Below are positions 42,826-50,151 of a DNA stretch of 50,151 nt, in pieces (position 1 is the stretch's first letter; the number at the start of each line of letters is the position of its first letter). Location: positions 1 to 50,151 of the forward strand of contig PKXA01000061.1 of the NCBI GenBank assembly GCA_003133325.1, given 5' to 3'. Source of the stretch: Acidimicrobiaceae bacterium. GTDB taxonomy: Bacteria > Actinomycetota > Acidimicrobiia > Acidimicrobiales > RAAP-2. The position numbers were made by a program, and so were the translations under genes. The notes under the pieces were generated by a model, which was not told where the DNA came from, did not search any database, and saw nothing but the letters and a program-made list of their open reading frames with translations.

Positions 42826-44415
42826 ATGAACTCACCAAGAAAGCGGAAGTCGGGAATCGAAAACAAGCAATACAAATCTGCCGAGAGGAAGGCTTTCTTT
42901 CGTCGCTTGGATAAGGGCGGAACGGTTCGCTCTGTTGCAGCTGAACTGGGAATCAGTCCGCACACCGCTTACCGATGGCGTCATGAGGCCGGCGTCTCAA
43001 CGAAACGGGCGGTGAATCGGGAGTACTCCGCCAAGGAGAAGTCGGAATTCTTCCGGTTGCTGCAAATACACCAGAACGTCTCGGCCGTTGCCAGGGAACT
43101 CGGCTTTGTCCGGGTCACTTGCTACAAGTGGGCGCACGCCGCCGGGATCTTCACCGGTCGAGATGTGAGTGCCCAGCGAGACGAGTTCCTCAGATTGCGA
43201 AAGTTCGGAATGAGCCGGGCCGAAGCGGCCCAACGCACCAACATCGACAAACGGACGGCGCAGGATTGGGACAAGGGAATCCGCCAGTTCAGCGGCGGTC
43301 GCATTTACCCTGACGGCCGAGTCGTTAGATACGACCAGAAAGCGGTGTTGGCCAACGTGAAGGTTCCTCGCAGGGTCTACGAACGAAACGACCAGGAGGG
43401 GCTGGAACTACTCGATCGGCCGATTCACCCGAGATACCTCAATCTGCAAGAACGTGAGCAAATCCATGACCTCAAGGCCCATGGTTGGTCCATTCGAGAC
43501 ATCGCTCGAGAAATGGTTCGCTCGCCGTCGACGATCAGTCGTGAACTCTCGCGAAACACCCAGTCAAAGGTTGGCTATCTCCCTTACGCTGCCCATCGAG
43601 ACGCAGCCACAAGGCGGAAACGACCAAAGGAAGCCAAGCTCCTCATGCCTGGTCCGCTCCGCGATTTCGTGGTTGACAGGCTCGCCCTGCGGTGGTCGCC
43701 AGAACAGATTAGTCAACGCATGGTGAAGGACTTTCCCGACGACGAGGATATGCGGGTGAGTTCTGAGACGATCCATCAAGCGGTCTACGTCCACAGCCGG
43801 GGTGCCCTCAAACGTCAACTCACCTCCCCCTTGCGACAAGGGAGATTGGCCCGCAGGACTCGGCGTGGAACAGGGCATCGGACCAGTCGATTCGTTGAAC
43901 CTATGGTCTCGATTGCCAATCGCCCGAGTGAAGTCGATCTACGTTATGTTCCTGGTCACTGGGAGGGTGACCTCATAACTGGAACACTCAACAAATCCGC
44001 CATCGGCACCTTGGTGGAGCGCACGACTCGCTACACGATGCTCGTTCATCTTCCGCATGACCACAACGCTGAGACCGTTCGAGACGGTCTCATCTCGGTG
44101 ATGCAAGGACTTCCTGGGAATCTTCGAAACACACTCACCTGGGACCAAGGCGCCGAAATGTCGGAGCACGCAGCTTTCACCACTGCGACCGACATCAAGG
44201 TGTACTTCTGCGATCCAGCGAGCCCGTGGCAACGCGGCAGCAACGAAAACACCAATGGGCTGCTCCGCCAATACTTTCCGAAAGGCACGGACCTTTCCAA
44301 GTATTCACCGGACCATCTCGAATTGGTGACTCAAGAACTCAACGGACGACCACGCAAGACTCTCAACTGGGAGAGTCCAGCCGAACGTCTTTGTGCTTTA
44401 CTCGAGACCGCATAA
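42826..44415 (+). CDS. IS30-family transposase
   Basis: A 529-residue DDE transposase, longer than the ~380 residues usual for IS30 because of an N-terminal extension with repeated helix-turn-helix units (GTVRSVAAELGISPHTAYRW, NVSAVARELGFVRVTCYKW, MSRAEAAQRTNIDKRTAQDW). The IS30 HTH is at LNLQEREQIHDLKAHGWSIR and the catalytic core at GHWEGDLITG, LTWDQGAEMSEH and SPWQRGSNENTNGLLRQYFP. The gene fills the element and has no disruption. Confidence 0.95.
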   Translation: MNSPRKRKSGIENKQYKSAERKAFFRRLDKGGTVRSVAAELGISPHTAYRWRHEAGVSTKRAVNREYSAKEKSEFFRLLQIHQNVSAVARELGFVRVTCYKWAHAAGIFTGRDVSAQRDEFLRLRKFGMSRAEAAQRTNIDKRTAQDWDKGIRQFSGGRIYPDGRVVRYDQKAVLANVKVPRRVYERNDQEGLELLDRPIHPRYLNLQEREQIHDLKAHGWSIRDIAREMVRSPSTISRELSRNTQSKVGYLPYAAHRDAATRRKRPKEAKLLMPGPLRDFVVDRLALRWSPEQISQRMVKDFPDDEDMRVSSETIHQAVYVHSRGALKRQLTSPLRQGRLARRTRRGTGHRTSRFVEPMVSIANRPSEVDLRYVPGHWEGDLITGTLNKSAIGTLVERTTRYTMLVHLPHDHNAETVRDGLISVMQGLPGNLRNTLTWDQGAEMSEHAAFTTATDIKVYFCDPASPWQRGSNENTNGLLRQYFPKGTDLSKYSPDHLELVTQELNGRPRKTLNWESPAERLCALLETA

Positions 44416-44422
44416 CTTCACC

Positions 44423-44449
44423 GCGTTGCGACGACTGCTGGAATCCAAG
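44423..44449 (+). repeat. IS30 right terminal inverted repeat
   Basis: 27 bp ending GGAATCCAAG, exact inverted match to the left end, followed by CCT. Confidence 0.95.
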
Positions 44450-44927
44450 CCTGGGAGGGGTGGGCCTATCTGGCAACCGTGATCGACCTCTCATCCCGTC
44501 GAGTTGTTGGGTGGGCACTCGCTGACCACATGCGCACCGGACTCGTATCCGATGCGCTGACAATGGCATTTCGGACTCGAAACCCCGAAGAAGGGTTGAT
44601 CTTCCACTCGGACCGGGGATGCAATACACGAGTGCCGACTACGGGAAGCTCGCTCGAGAACACGGTGTGGTGCTGTCTCTTGGACGAAAGGGTCAGTGCT
44701 GGGACAATGCAGTTGCAGAAAGCTTTTTCGCCACCATCAAGCGCGAGCTCATCGACACACGGGCCTGGCCGACGCGTGCCGGTCTCCACCGTGCCGTGTT
44801 CGACTACGTCGAGGGTTGGTACAACACGCACCGGCTGCACAGTTCACTCGACTACTGCAGCCCTGCTGAATGGGAAAACATCCACCACAACGCCCACCGT
44901 CAAGCGGCATTATCAACACAAGCAACC

Positions 44928-44952
44928 TGTCCGTCGAACCGGATCAAGCCCA
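44928..44952 (+). repeat. IS3 right terminal repeat
   Basis: 25 bp ending AAGCCCA; inverted match to 41982-42006 with four mismatches. Followed by TTCTT. Confidence 0.75.
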
Positions 44953-45004
44953 TTCTTCAGTTACACCATAAGGCCGGAACGTTGACCTCGGCAGAATTGC
45001 GCGA

Positions 45005-45934
45005 TCAGGATCCTCTGCGCCATATCGCGATCGCCGCTCCAAGTCCCGCCACTCCTGCGCCACAGGCAAGTGCGGCGGCGCGACGTAGCTGATCGGAGTC
45101 GCGATCGAGGATCGCATCGCGCAGATAGGTGGCGAATGCTCGCGGAAGGATCCGCCGTACGTACACCCACTCATCGGCGAGATCCTCCACACCCTTGTTG
45201 TTCCGAGCTAGTTCGACCTTGCCTCGTCCTTCGGAATAACACCGCCTGAGGAAGAACGAGAATTCCGCACGCTCAAATCCTACGTGGTGATCTACAACGG
45301 CTTCTGGAACAAACATTATGGACGCATCCGGAAACTCCCTGCCGATTCGAACACAGAGATCCGTGTCTTCGGGGCGCGACACCGCACCAACTTTGCCGAA
45401 GTCTCGTCGAAATCCCCTGACTGCTCGAAAGACGTCACTCCTGACGGCCATGTTCTCGCCCCACACATTGCGAACTGTCGTCTTCGTCGTGGGGAGCCCC
45501 CTGTGCGATGCGCCGACGACCCAGGCAAATTCCTCCGGAAACCATCGCGGCTCCGTTCCTTCCCAAGCGGGCATCACGAGACCGCCAGTGCAAACGACTG
45601 CCGGATCAGCGAAGGGCTCAATCAGGGCAGATAGCCAGCCTGCTCTGGCTTGCACATCATCATCGAGAAAAGCCACTAAGGAAGAGGAGGTATGTAATGC
45701 CCCGGAGTCCCGGTTTCCCGAGGTGCCTCTTTCGAACTCGTTCTCCACGACGAGAATGTCCGGTAATCGATCTGAAAGAAGTGCCAAGAGTTGTGGCTCA
45801 TGATCGACCGAAACCACGATGGAGCTCGGTGCAGGTTCTTGGGACTTTGCGGAATCGATGGCCGCAAGAAGGAGTTCCAGCCTTTCCTGGGTATGGCAAG
45901 TAATTATCACTGAGACCTCAGAATGTTGCTTCAT
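45005..45934 (-). CDS. Family 2 glycosyltransferase
   Basis: A 309-residue GT-A glycosyltransferase beginning MKQHSEVSVIITCHTQERLELLL. The DxD region is LVAFLDDDVQARAGWL; GENMAVRSDVFRAVRGF and EDTDLCVRIGREFP are the usual later motifs. A hydrophobic C-terminal segment (ALACGAGVAGLGAAIAIW) suggests membrane attachment. An ATG seven codons earlier (45955) is also possible; AAGGG upstream of the chosen one gives slight support. The IS3 end lies 52 bp beyond its stop, so the gene escaped insertion. Confidence 0.85.
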   Translation of the reverse strand: MKQHSEVSVIITCHTQERLELLLAAIDSAKSQEPAPSSIVVSVDHEPQLLALLSDRLPDILVVENEFERGTSGNRDSGALHTSSSLVAFLDDDVQARAGWLSALIEPFADPAVVCTGGLVMPAWEGTEPRWFPEEFAWVVGASHRGLPTTKTTVRNVWGENMAVRSDVFRAVRGFRRDFGKVGAVSRPEDTDLCVRIGREFPDASIMFVPEAVVDHHVGFERAEFSFFLRRCYSEGRGKVELARNNKGVEDLADEWVYVRRILPRAFATYLRDAILDRDSDQLRRAAALACGAGVAGLGAAIAIWRRGS

Positions 45935-45976
45935 AAGACCGAAACCCTTGCCCATTCGCCCGGTTGATCCAATGGA

Positions 45977-46252
45977 TTACCTGACATGTCTACCGCGCAC
46001 AGAGAAACGAGTCGAAGCGATGTCCTGGGTTCCTCCCACGAGGCCCCCTGCAATTACACTCGTGACGACCACATCGCCGTACGGCTGTCGGATCGAACCC
46101 TCGGGGGCTATACCATGTTCTCTAACCACGCCGGCCAGGTCGGGGAGGACGGCGCGGATCATCTCTGCACAGATTGCGCCCAAGTGGAGCAAAGTTCCGG
46201 CATGTGGGGTGGGGAACGGATGGTTGTCGGTACCAAAGGATTCGTGCGACCA
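45977..46252 (-). pseudogene. Possible 3' remnant of an unrecognised gene
   Basis: The minus strand carries a 91-codon open stretch (HESFGTDNHPFPTPHAG, then LGAICAEMIRAVLPDLAGVV) ending 22 bp before the first possible glycosyltransferase start. Upstream the same frame meets TAG codons at 46253-46255 and again near 46310. The amino acid pattern looks protein-like, but I do not recognise a family. It could be the eroded end of another polysaccharide gene. Confidence 0.25.
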
Positions 46253-46436
46253 CTACGGTCCCGACCAAACCGCTTGGCGCCAAGACTCCTGTTCAACCAC
46301 CCTACGCTACGATTCGAATATCGGTGCCGGCGACTTCGCGAGCTTGGATTCCCACACGACGGCCCAAGATAAGGTGGGCCGCGCCCCTATCGCCTTTGTG
46401 CTCGAAGCGGAGTTACATCTTTCGTAACTGGTCAGG

Positions 46437-47456
46437 TTGAACCGGCCTGGATTTGACGGAGGCTCTGGCCTGCCGAGCCTGCTCGAGCCCCGCCGGCGCG
46501 CCGAACAGGCCCTGGTCAGTGTGGTCTGCCAGGCCTACGTCGAGGGCGTCTCGACCAGGCGGGTCGACGACCTGGCCAAGTCGATGGGTATCGACGGCAT
46601 GTCCAAGTCCCAGGCCTCCGAGTTGGCCAAGGACCTCGACACCAAGGTGGCCGAGTTCCGCAACCGGCCACTTGATGCCGGTCCCTACACGTACGTCTGG
46701 TTGGACGCTCTGTTCCACAAAGTCCGAGAGGGCGGCCGGGTGGTGAGTGTGGCTACGGTGATCGCCACGGGGGTCAACGCCGACGGCCACCGGGAGGTGC
46801 TCGGCGTCGACGTGTTCACGACCGAGGACGGGGCCGGCTGGATGGCCTTCCTGCGGGGCCTGGTGGCCCGGGGCCTGTCCGGGGTGGCCCTGGTGATCTC
46901 CGACGCCCACGAGGGTCTGAAGAACGCCATCGCCTCCGTCCTCCCAGGAGCCTGCTGGCAGCGGTGTCGAACCCATGCCATGCGGAACCTGTTGACCCGG
47001 GTGCCCAAGGCCGCCCAGGCCATGGTGGCCACCTTGGTGCGGACGATCTTCGCCCAGTCCGACGCCACCCAGGTTCGGGCCCAGTTCGCACGGGTGGTGG
47101 ACCAACTGGAGGACCAGTTCTCGGCGGCTGCCGAGTTCCTCACCGGCGCCGAGGCGGATCTGCTGGCGTTCGCCACCTTCCCTGTCGAGCACTGGCGCCA
47201 GATCTGGTCGAACAACACCCAGGAACGGCTCAACAAGGAGCTCCGCCGACGCACCGATGTGGTCGGGATCTTCCCGAACCGGGCGGCCCTCATCCGCCTC
47301 GCTGGTGCCGTCCTCGCCGAGCAGCACGACGAGTGGGCGGTCGCCCGGCGCTACATGTCCACCGAGTCACTCACCAAGGCCCGCATGCAACTGATCGCCG
47401 GCGAAGTCGCCGGAGCCGAGGGGGTGACCACTGCCCAACTCGACGTAGCCAGTTAG
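46437..47456 (+). pseudogene. IS256-family transposase, N-terminally truncated
   Basis: About 339 codons remain of a usual ~400-415. Recognisable sequence starts near 46461 with LPSLLEPRRRAEQALVSVV and continues with YTYVWLDALFHKVREGGRVV (first catalytic Asp), VISDAHEGLKNAI (second Asp), ACWQRCRTHAMRNLL and WSNNTQERLNKELRRRTDVVGIFPN. The first ~75 residues are missing. The ORF begins with a TTG only by chance. Confidence 0.85.
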
Positions 47457-47511
47457 CCGATCAACACGATTGGTGCGGTGGTCGTCTTACGCCACTTGTC
47501 TGGACTTGACC
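46455..47511 (+). mobile_element. 5'-truncated IS256-family element
   Basis: The right end is probably at 47511, after GTCTGGACTTGACC, the usual right-end style of actinobacterial IS256 elements. No matching left repeat is found near 46440, so the left part has been deleted. The right end lies inside the last codons of the AbiEii gene on the opposite strand. Confidence 0.6.
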
Positions 47512-48418
47512 GAGAGGTGAGCCCCCAGTTCAGTCCCTGAGGGTCCCAGGTCCCCGTAGCGGTCCCTTCAATGTCAAACAGCGGATCGACAAATGCGCTG
47601 GCGATCTCCAGCGCGTCATCGAGCGAGTGGGCGATCGGGAGTAGCGACCGCTGCGCCTCTCGGGCGTATCCTCGCTCCCATATTTCGCGGTCCGGCACGG
47701 CGAAGCGATCCGGCAATATGAGGCCTCACCGCTCGGCCTCGGAACTCAATGCCATCTTCTGTTGCTGGGCATCAACTGATGCACCCGTCATGATCGCGAT
47801 GAGGTCCACGAGGTCCTTGTATCGGGTTGACGGGCGGCCACCGTCTCCATGTCGTTCGAGGATCGCAGCCACTTTGTCAGCGACGTGATCGACAAGGGGG
47901 TAGACGCGATAGCCGTGCTGGGCCACCTCGGGCATCATCACAGGCGCCAGCGGTGGCATTGCTTCAGGCTCCCCTGTCATGCGTAGATGTGGCCCAACGA
48001 GATCGACGTGGAACAGAGCCCACTCGCTCGCCCCCAGGAACGCCGTCACGGGAAAGCGGGTTCCGGCGGCCCCGTCAGAAACGGGGCGTGCCGGTCCGAC
48101 GTCGAACCGGAACCAGTCGCCGATATCGCGCCTCGCGGCCTCGCGGAGGTCCGCCTCGGCAACCTCTTGGGTGACCGCTCGAAAGACATCGACGTCGATT
48201 GTGGCCCGTACGCCCAAGTTGCGGGCGAGGAGTGCAGTCGCTCCTTTGACGATCCAATCGTCGTCGACCAGATAAAGACGTTCGAGTAGCCGGTCATATG
48301 CCATCTGTCGTTGAAGTTGATGCACGGTCCAGCGACTGGTCACCGCCAGCGCCCGGAGCTGGTCGGTAAGTGCCCGTCGGAATGCAGACGGGCTCGTGTA
48401 GGAACTCTCGTGGCTCAT
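47453..48418 (-). pseudogene. abiEii: AbiEii toxin gene with in-frame TGA and IS256 at its 3' end
   Basis: The frame from ATG 48418 reads MSHESSYTSPSAFRRALTDQLR, with the nucleotidyltransferase motifs WIVKGATALLARNLG, RATIDVDVFRAV and STRYKDLVDLIAI. A TGA at 47728-47726 interrupts it after SSEAER; the same frame resumes as GLILPDRFAVPDREIWERGYA and ends around GTWDPQGLNW, where the IS256 end begins. CGA to TGA would explain the stop. The ATG overlaps the antitoxin stop (ATGA). A ~230-residue product without the C-terminal ~70 residues could still be made. Confidence 0.82.
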
Positions 48419-49161
48419 CGGTCCGGCGATCCGGGTCGGGGCAAAGTTGGTGTGGGTGCTTGGTCGGTCTGTCGGGGCCTCATCGGGTTGCGCGCCTCCT
48501 GCATCCATCGGGTTGTTTCATCGTCACCGACGAGATCGAGAAGCGAATGGAGCATCGCCGACCCGTCGTTACGACGGAGGCCGAACCGACCGGCGTGCGG
48601 CGCGAGCCTTTCAGCGAACGTGCCCGGATAGTCGAAGACATTGCGGATGGCGTCCGCCACAATCTGCGCAACGGCTCCTGGATCCTCATGGTCGTAGAGA
48701 AGATCCGAAGCGATTCGGGCCGGGCGGGTCACCGGGAATCCTCGAAGTTGGATCCATTCAGTGTCTTCGAGCGCTCGCCGGTGTATCCGGATATCCGGAC
48801 GTCTGCTCTGCTTGCGGTGTTGGACCGTGAATTCATGGCGGTCGGCCGGCAGATGGCCGATTCCGTACAGGGCACCAGCGGACCGGTGGGACACGACACC
48901 TTCGTCGGGGCTGCGCTCCCATGCCGGCACCTCTGGAGCCAGCTGCAGCCAGGCGGCACGCAGCTCCAGATGGTCCGGTACGGGCGTGCCTACCAGCCGA
49001 TAGACGCCGAGGGCGACACGCTCCAGAATCGAATTCGGAGCGGTCAGTCGCTCCAGCGTTGTCCGGGGGATTTGGGAGCGTTCGAGCTGTCGTCGAGTGA
49101 CGAGACCCCACTGTTCTTCGGCGGTCTCTGCGATGATGGCCAGAATGGCTGCCCGTGTCAC
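48415..49161 (-). CDS. abiEi: AbiEi-family antitoxin
   Basis: About 249 residues from GTG 49161 (the tandem GTG at 49164 is also possible). The N-terminal winged helix is ETAEEQWGLVTRRQLERSQI, followed by ALGVYRLVGTPVPDHLELRA. The C-terminal part has VVSHRSAGALYGIGHLP and the ASDLL/ADAI helices typical of AbiEi. It should bind the large inverted repeat just upstream and repress its operon. TATAAT lies 3-6 bp before the GTGs, so the message is leaderless. The antitoxin looks intact although its toxin partner is broken. Confidence 0.82.
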   Translation of the reverse strand: MTRAAILAIIAETAEEQWGLVTRRQLERSQIPRTTLERLTAPNSILERVALGVYRLVGTPVPDHLELRAAWLQLAPEVPAWERSPDEGVVSHRSAGALYGIGHLPADRHEFTVQHRKQSRRPDIRIHRRALEDTEWIQLRGFPVTRPARIASDLLYDHEDPGAVAQIVADAIRNVFDYPGTFAERLAPHAGRFGLRRNDGSAMLHSLLDLVGDDETTRWMQEARNPMRPRQTDQAPTPTLPRPGSPDR

Positions 49162-49162
49162 C

Positions 49163-49251
49163 ACTGCATTATACCCCGACAATAGGGGGTTACGCAGTTC
49201 TCATGATCCAATTAGCCTTCAATACCCCCTAAATACGGGGTGTTATGCAGT
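49163..49251. promoter_or_regulatory. Large inverted repeat, likely AbiEi operator and promoter
   Basis: Two 27-bp arms, 49163-49189 and 49225-49251, are inverted copies matching at 21 of 27 positions. Each arm contains CCCCCTA, a short AT-rich centre, CGGGGT and ATGCAGT, so each arm is itself partly palindromic. The left arm contains the antitoxin -10 box TATAAT (49173-49168, minus strand). AbiEi regulators are known to bind paired repeats at their own promoter. Confidence 0.65.
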
Positions 49252-49539
49252 AATAATGTGCAGGTGGGAGTCTTGCCTGCCGACGCCCCCGACGGTGCGG
49301 GCCACTGTGGGTGCCACCTCGGATCCCCGCGTGGCGGGACCGCTCGCGATCGTGAGCACCTCATCAGCTGAACGGGAGGACCCTGCCCCGCATGCTGGCC
49401 GGGGTCTTCCCGCACAGCGGATGGCCCATCACGTCACATGCTCCCCTTTTCGCCCGACGGCGACCGATTCGAGCAGAGGCAAGGCACCTTGTGGTAAGCC
49501 CAGATGGTTCGTCACCAGGCGCCGGGGGGCCTTGTAACG
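49252..49539. other. Noncoding region before the jetA remnant
   Basis: 288 bp without a recognised gene. A weak hairpin (GGAGGACCC with GGGTCTTCC) lies around 49375-49410. The last ~25 bp before the start codon resemble the same place upstream of the intact jetA. Confidence 0.4.
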
Positions 49540-50040
49540 ATGCATTACGACGAACTCGTTCACCGGCGGGGTCAGCACCCGGCGTGGGTGCTCCTGCGCT
49601 CCAACAACGCTGCACTCGTGCTCAGCTTTCTTGGCAGTGTGTTCGTCGACAACAATGCCAGCAACCTTCCGGCCACCGTGCTCATTGCCGAGTTGGACGA
49701 AGAGCTGTGCGCGCTGAACCACCGCCTCGGTGAGAACAGCTTCCCCAAGCCCATGGCCGCCTACCTGGACGACTGGGCCTCGCCGGACAATGGCTGGCTT
49801 CGGAAGTACTACCCGGCGGGGTCCGACGATGCGCGCTTTGACCTCGCCCCTGCCGTCGAGAAGGCACTGCTTTGGGTCCGGGACCTCCCCGCGCGCGAGT
49901 TCATCGCAACAGAGTCACGCCTGAACATCATCTTCGACCTACTCCGCCAGATGGTGTTCGGCGCGGATGACGATCCCGAGCGCCGTCTCGCCGAACTCGG
50001 TCTCCTTGCGAGATCAGAGCCTCCGGTGGATCCAGGGTGA
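49540..50040 (+). pseudogene. Truncated second jetA (Wadjet DUF3375 N-terminus)
   Basis: A 166-residue frame starting MHYDELVHRRGQHPAWVLLR. Residues 1-153 align without gaps to JetA at 29495, 118 of 153 identical by eye (about 77%). After RRLAEL the sequence diverges into GLLARSEPPVDPG and stops, removing two thirds of the protein. At that identity it is not a fresh duplicate but a remnant of a second, related Wadjet system. No jetB, C or D follows within the window. Confidence 0.85.
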
Positions 50041-50151
50041 TTCACAAGAGAACGGACTGTGAACGCTGGCGGATCCAGACAGTCCAATCGCAGCCATTCC
50101 AACCGGGATAAAGAAGCTAAGCCTGGAAGCACCGATCAATGACCTGATTCG
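50041..50151. other. Unassigned end of window
   Basis: 111 bp after the jetA remnant with no recognisable gene or repeat. The breakpoint of the remnant lies near 50000, so this belongs to the DNA that replaced the rest of jetA. Confidence 0.3.

Larger units (their letters stand above)
42778..44449 (+). mobile_element. Complete IS30-family insertion sequence
   Basis: 1672 bp bounded by perfect 27-bp inverted repeats (42778-42804 and 44423-44449) beginning CTTGGATTCC. A 3-bp target duplication CCT flanks it. It contains one intact transposase gene. Intact ends and reading frame suggest recent insertion and possible activity. Confidence 0.93.
42351..44927 (+). pseudogene. IS3-family transposase OrfB, triply disrupted
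   Basis: N-terminal part 42351-42777 and C-terminal part from 44453, split by the IS30 element. There are three lesions. An in-frame TGA at 42588 lies between KQGTE and GKRRVRKLM. The IS30 insertion sits after GDITYIAT. A one-base deletion near 44619 breaks HSDRG from [15 protein letters not shown]. The rve catalytic segments are otherwise recognisable: [31 protein letters not shown] and [12 protein letters not shown]. Rejoining the flanks across CCT restores ATC GCC ACC TGG GAG, reading IATWEGWAYL. Confidence 0.88.
41981..44952 (+). mobile_element. IS3-family element, interrupted by an IS30-family element
   Basis: Imperfect terminal repeats at 41982-42006 and 44928-44952 (21 of 25 bases match, beginning TGGGC). 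The pentamer TTCTT flanks the element on both sides (41976-41980 and 44953-44957), a probable target duplication. Without the nested element and its duplicated CCT it would be about 1.3 kb, normal for IS3. It carries orfA and a broken orfB. Confidence 0.8.

Noticed and set aside
46437..46460. Left terminal repeat of the IS256 element at the GGTCAGGTTG segment
   Set aside because: Only the first few bases resemble the right end, and transposase coding sequence follows immediately, so the true left end is missing.
42588..47728. TGA recoding, because two frames continue past TGA
   Set aside because: TGA serves as the ordinary stop in many coupled ATGA/GTGA gene junctions here, and both cases are in decayed genes.

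Overview
The window reads as chromosomal DNA of a high-GC Gram-positive bacterium of the actinobacterial type, possibly class Acidimicrobiia. The evidence is the strong GC bias at third codon positions, frequent GTG and TTG starts, a ClpS/DUF2017 pair, heme A synthesis genes, a SenX3/RegX3-like two-component pair, an SCO6880-type conjugation module, an F420-type luciferase-like oxidoreductase and many apparently leaderless promoters. The exact lineage is an inference; no rRNA or other strong taxonomic marker is present.

Positions 1 to about 28,900 look like ordinary chromosome. They hold three tRNA genes (Phe cut by the window edge, Asp, Glu); DUF2017, clpS and ctaA facing ctaB and a thioredoxin-like gene; an ABC efflux pair divergent from serS; a His-rich lipoprotein; a response regulator and kinase; a five-gene type IV secretion-like module (9723-16124) with no visible relaxase; a translationally coupled amidohydrolase, class II aldolase and P450 set; a luciferase-like oxidoreductase and amidase; a polyphosphate glucokinase facing a CHAD protein; and a CoA/thiolase catabolic group (23674-28735).

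From tRNA-Arg(ACG) at 28935 onward the DNA is accessory. A 43-bp copy of the tRNA 3' half recurs at 38558-38600, so 28967-38600 is a genomic island in a tRNA attachment site. It carries a complete Wadjet type I anti-plasmid system, jetABCD (29495-36169), and an AbiEi/AbiEii-like toxin-antitoxin pair (36558-38262). Short AGCCAACA repeats lie just inside both ends. The island has no integrase of its own. A broken tyrosine recombinase gene sits just outside the right attachment copy, suggesting tandem elements sharing one site.

The rest (38600-50151) is decayed accessory DNA: the recombinase remnant, a YCII-domain gene with a beheaded sigma factor, two glycosyltransferases converging on an IS3 element that is itself split by an IS30 element with exact ends, a 5'-truncated IS256 element inserted at the end of a second AbiE pair whose toxin has an in-frame TGA, a large inverted repeat likely to be the AbiE operator, and a truncated second jetA about 77% identical over 153 residues to the intact one. 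The region therefore holds two Wadjet/AbiE associations, one apparently intact and one dead.
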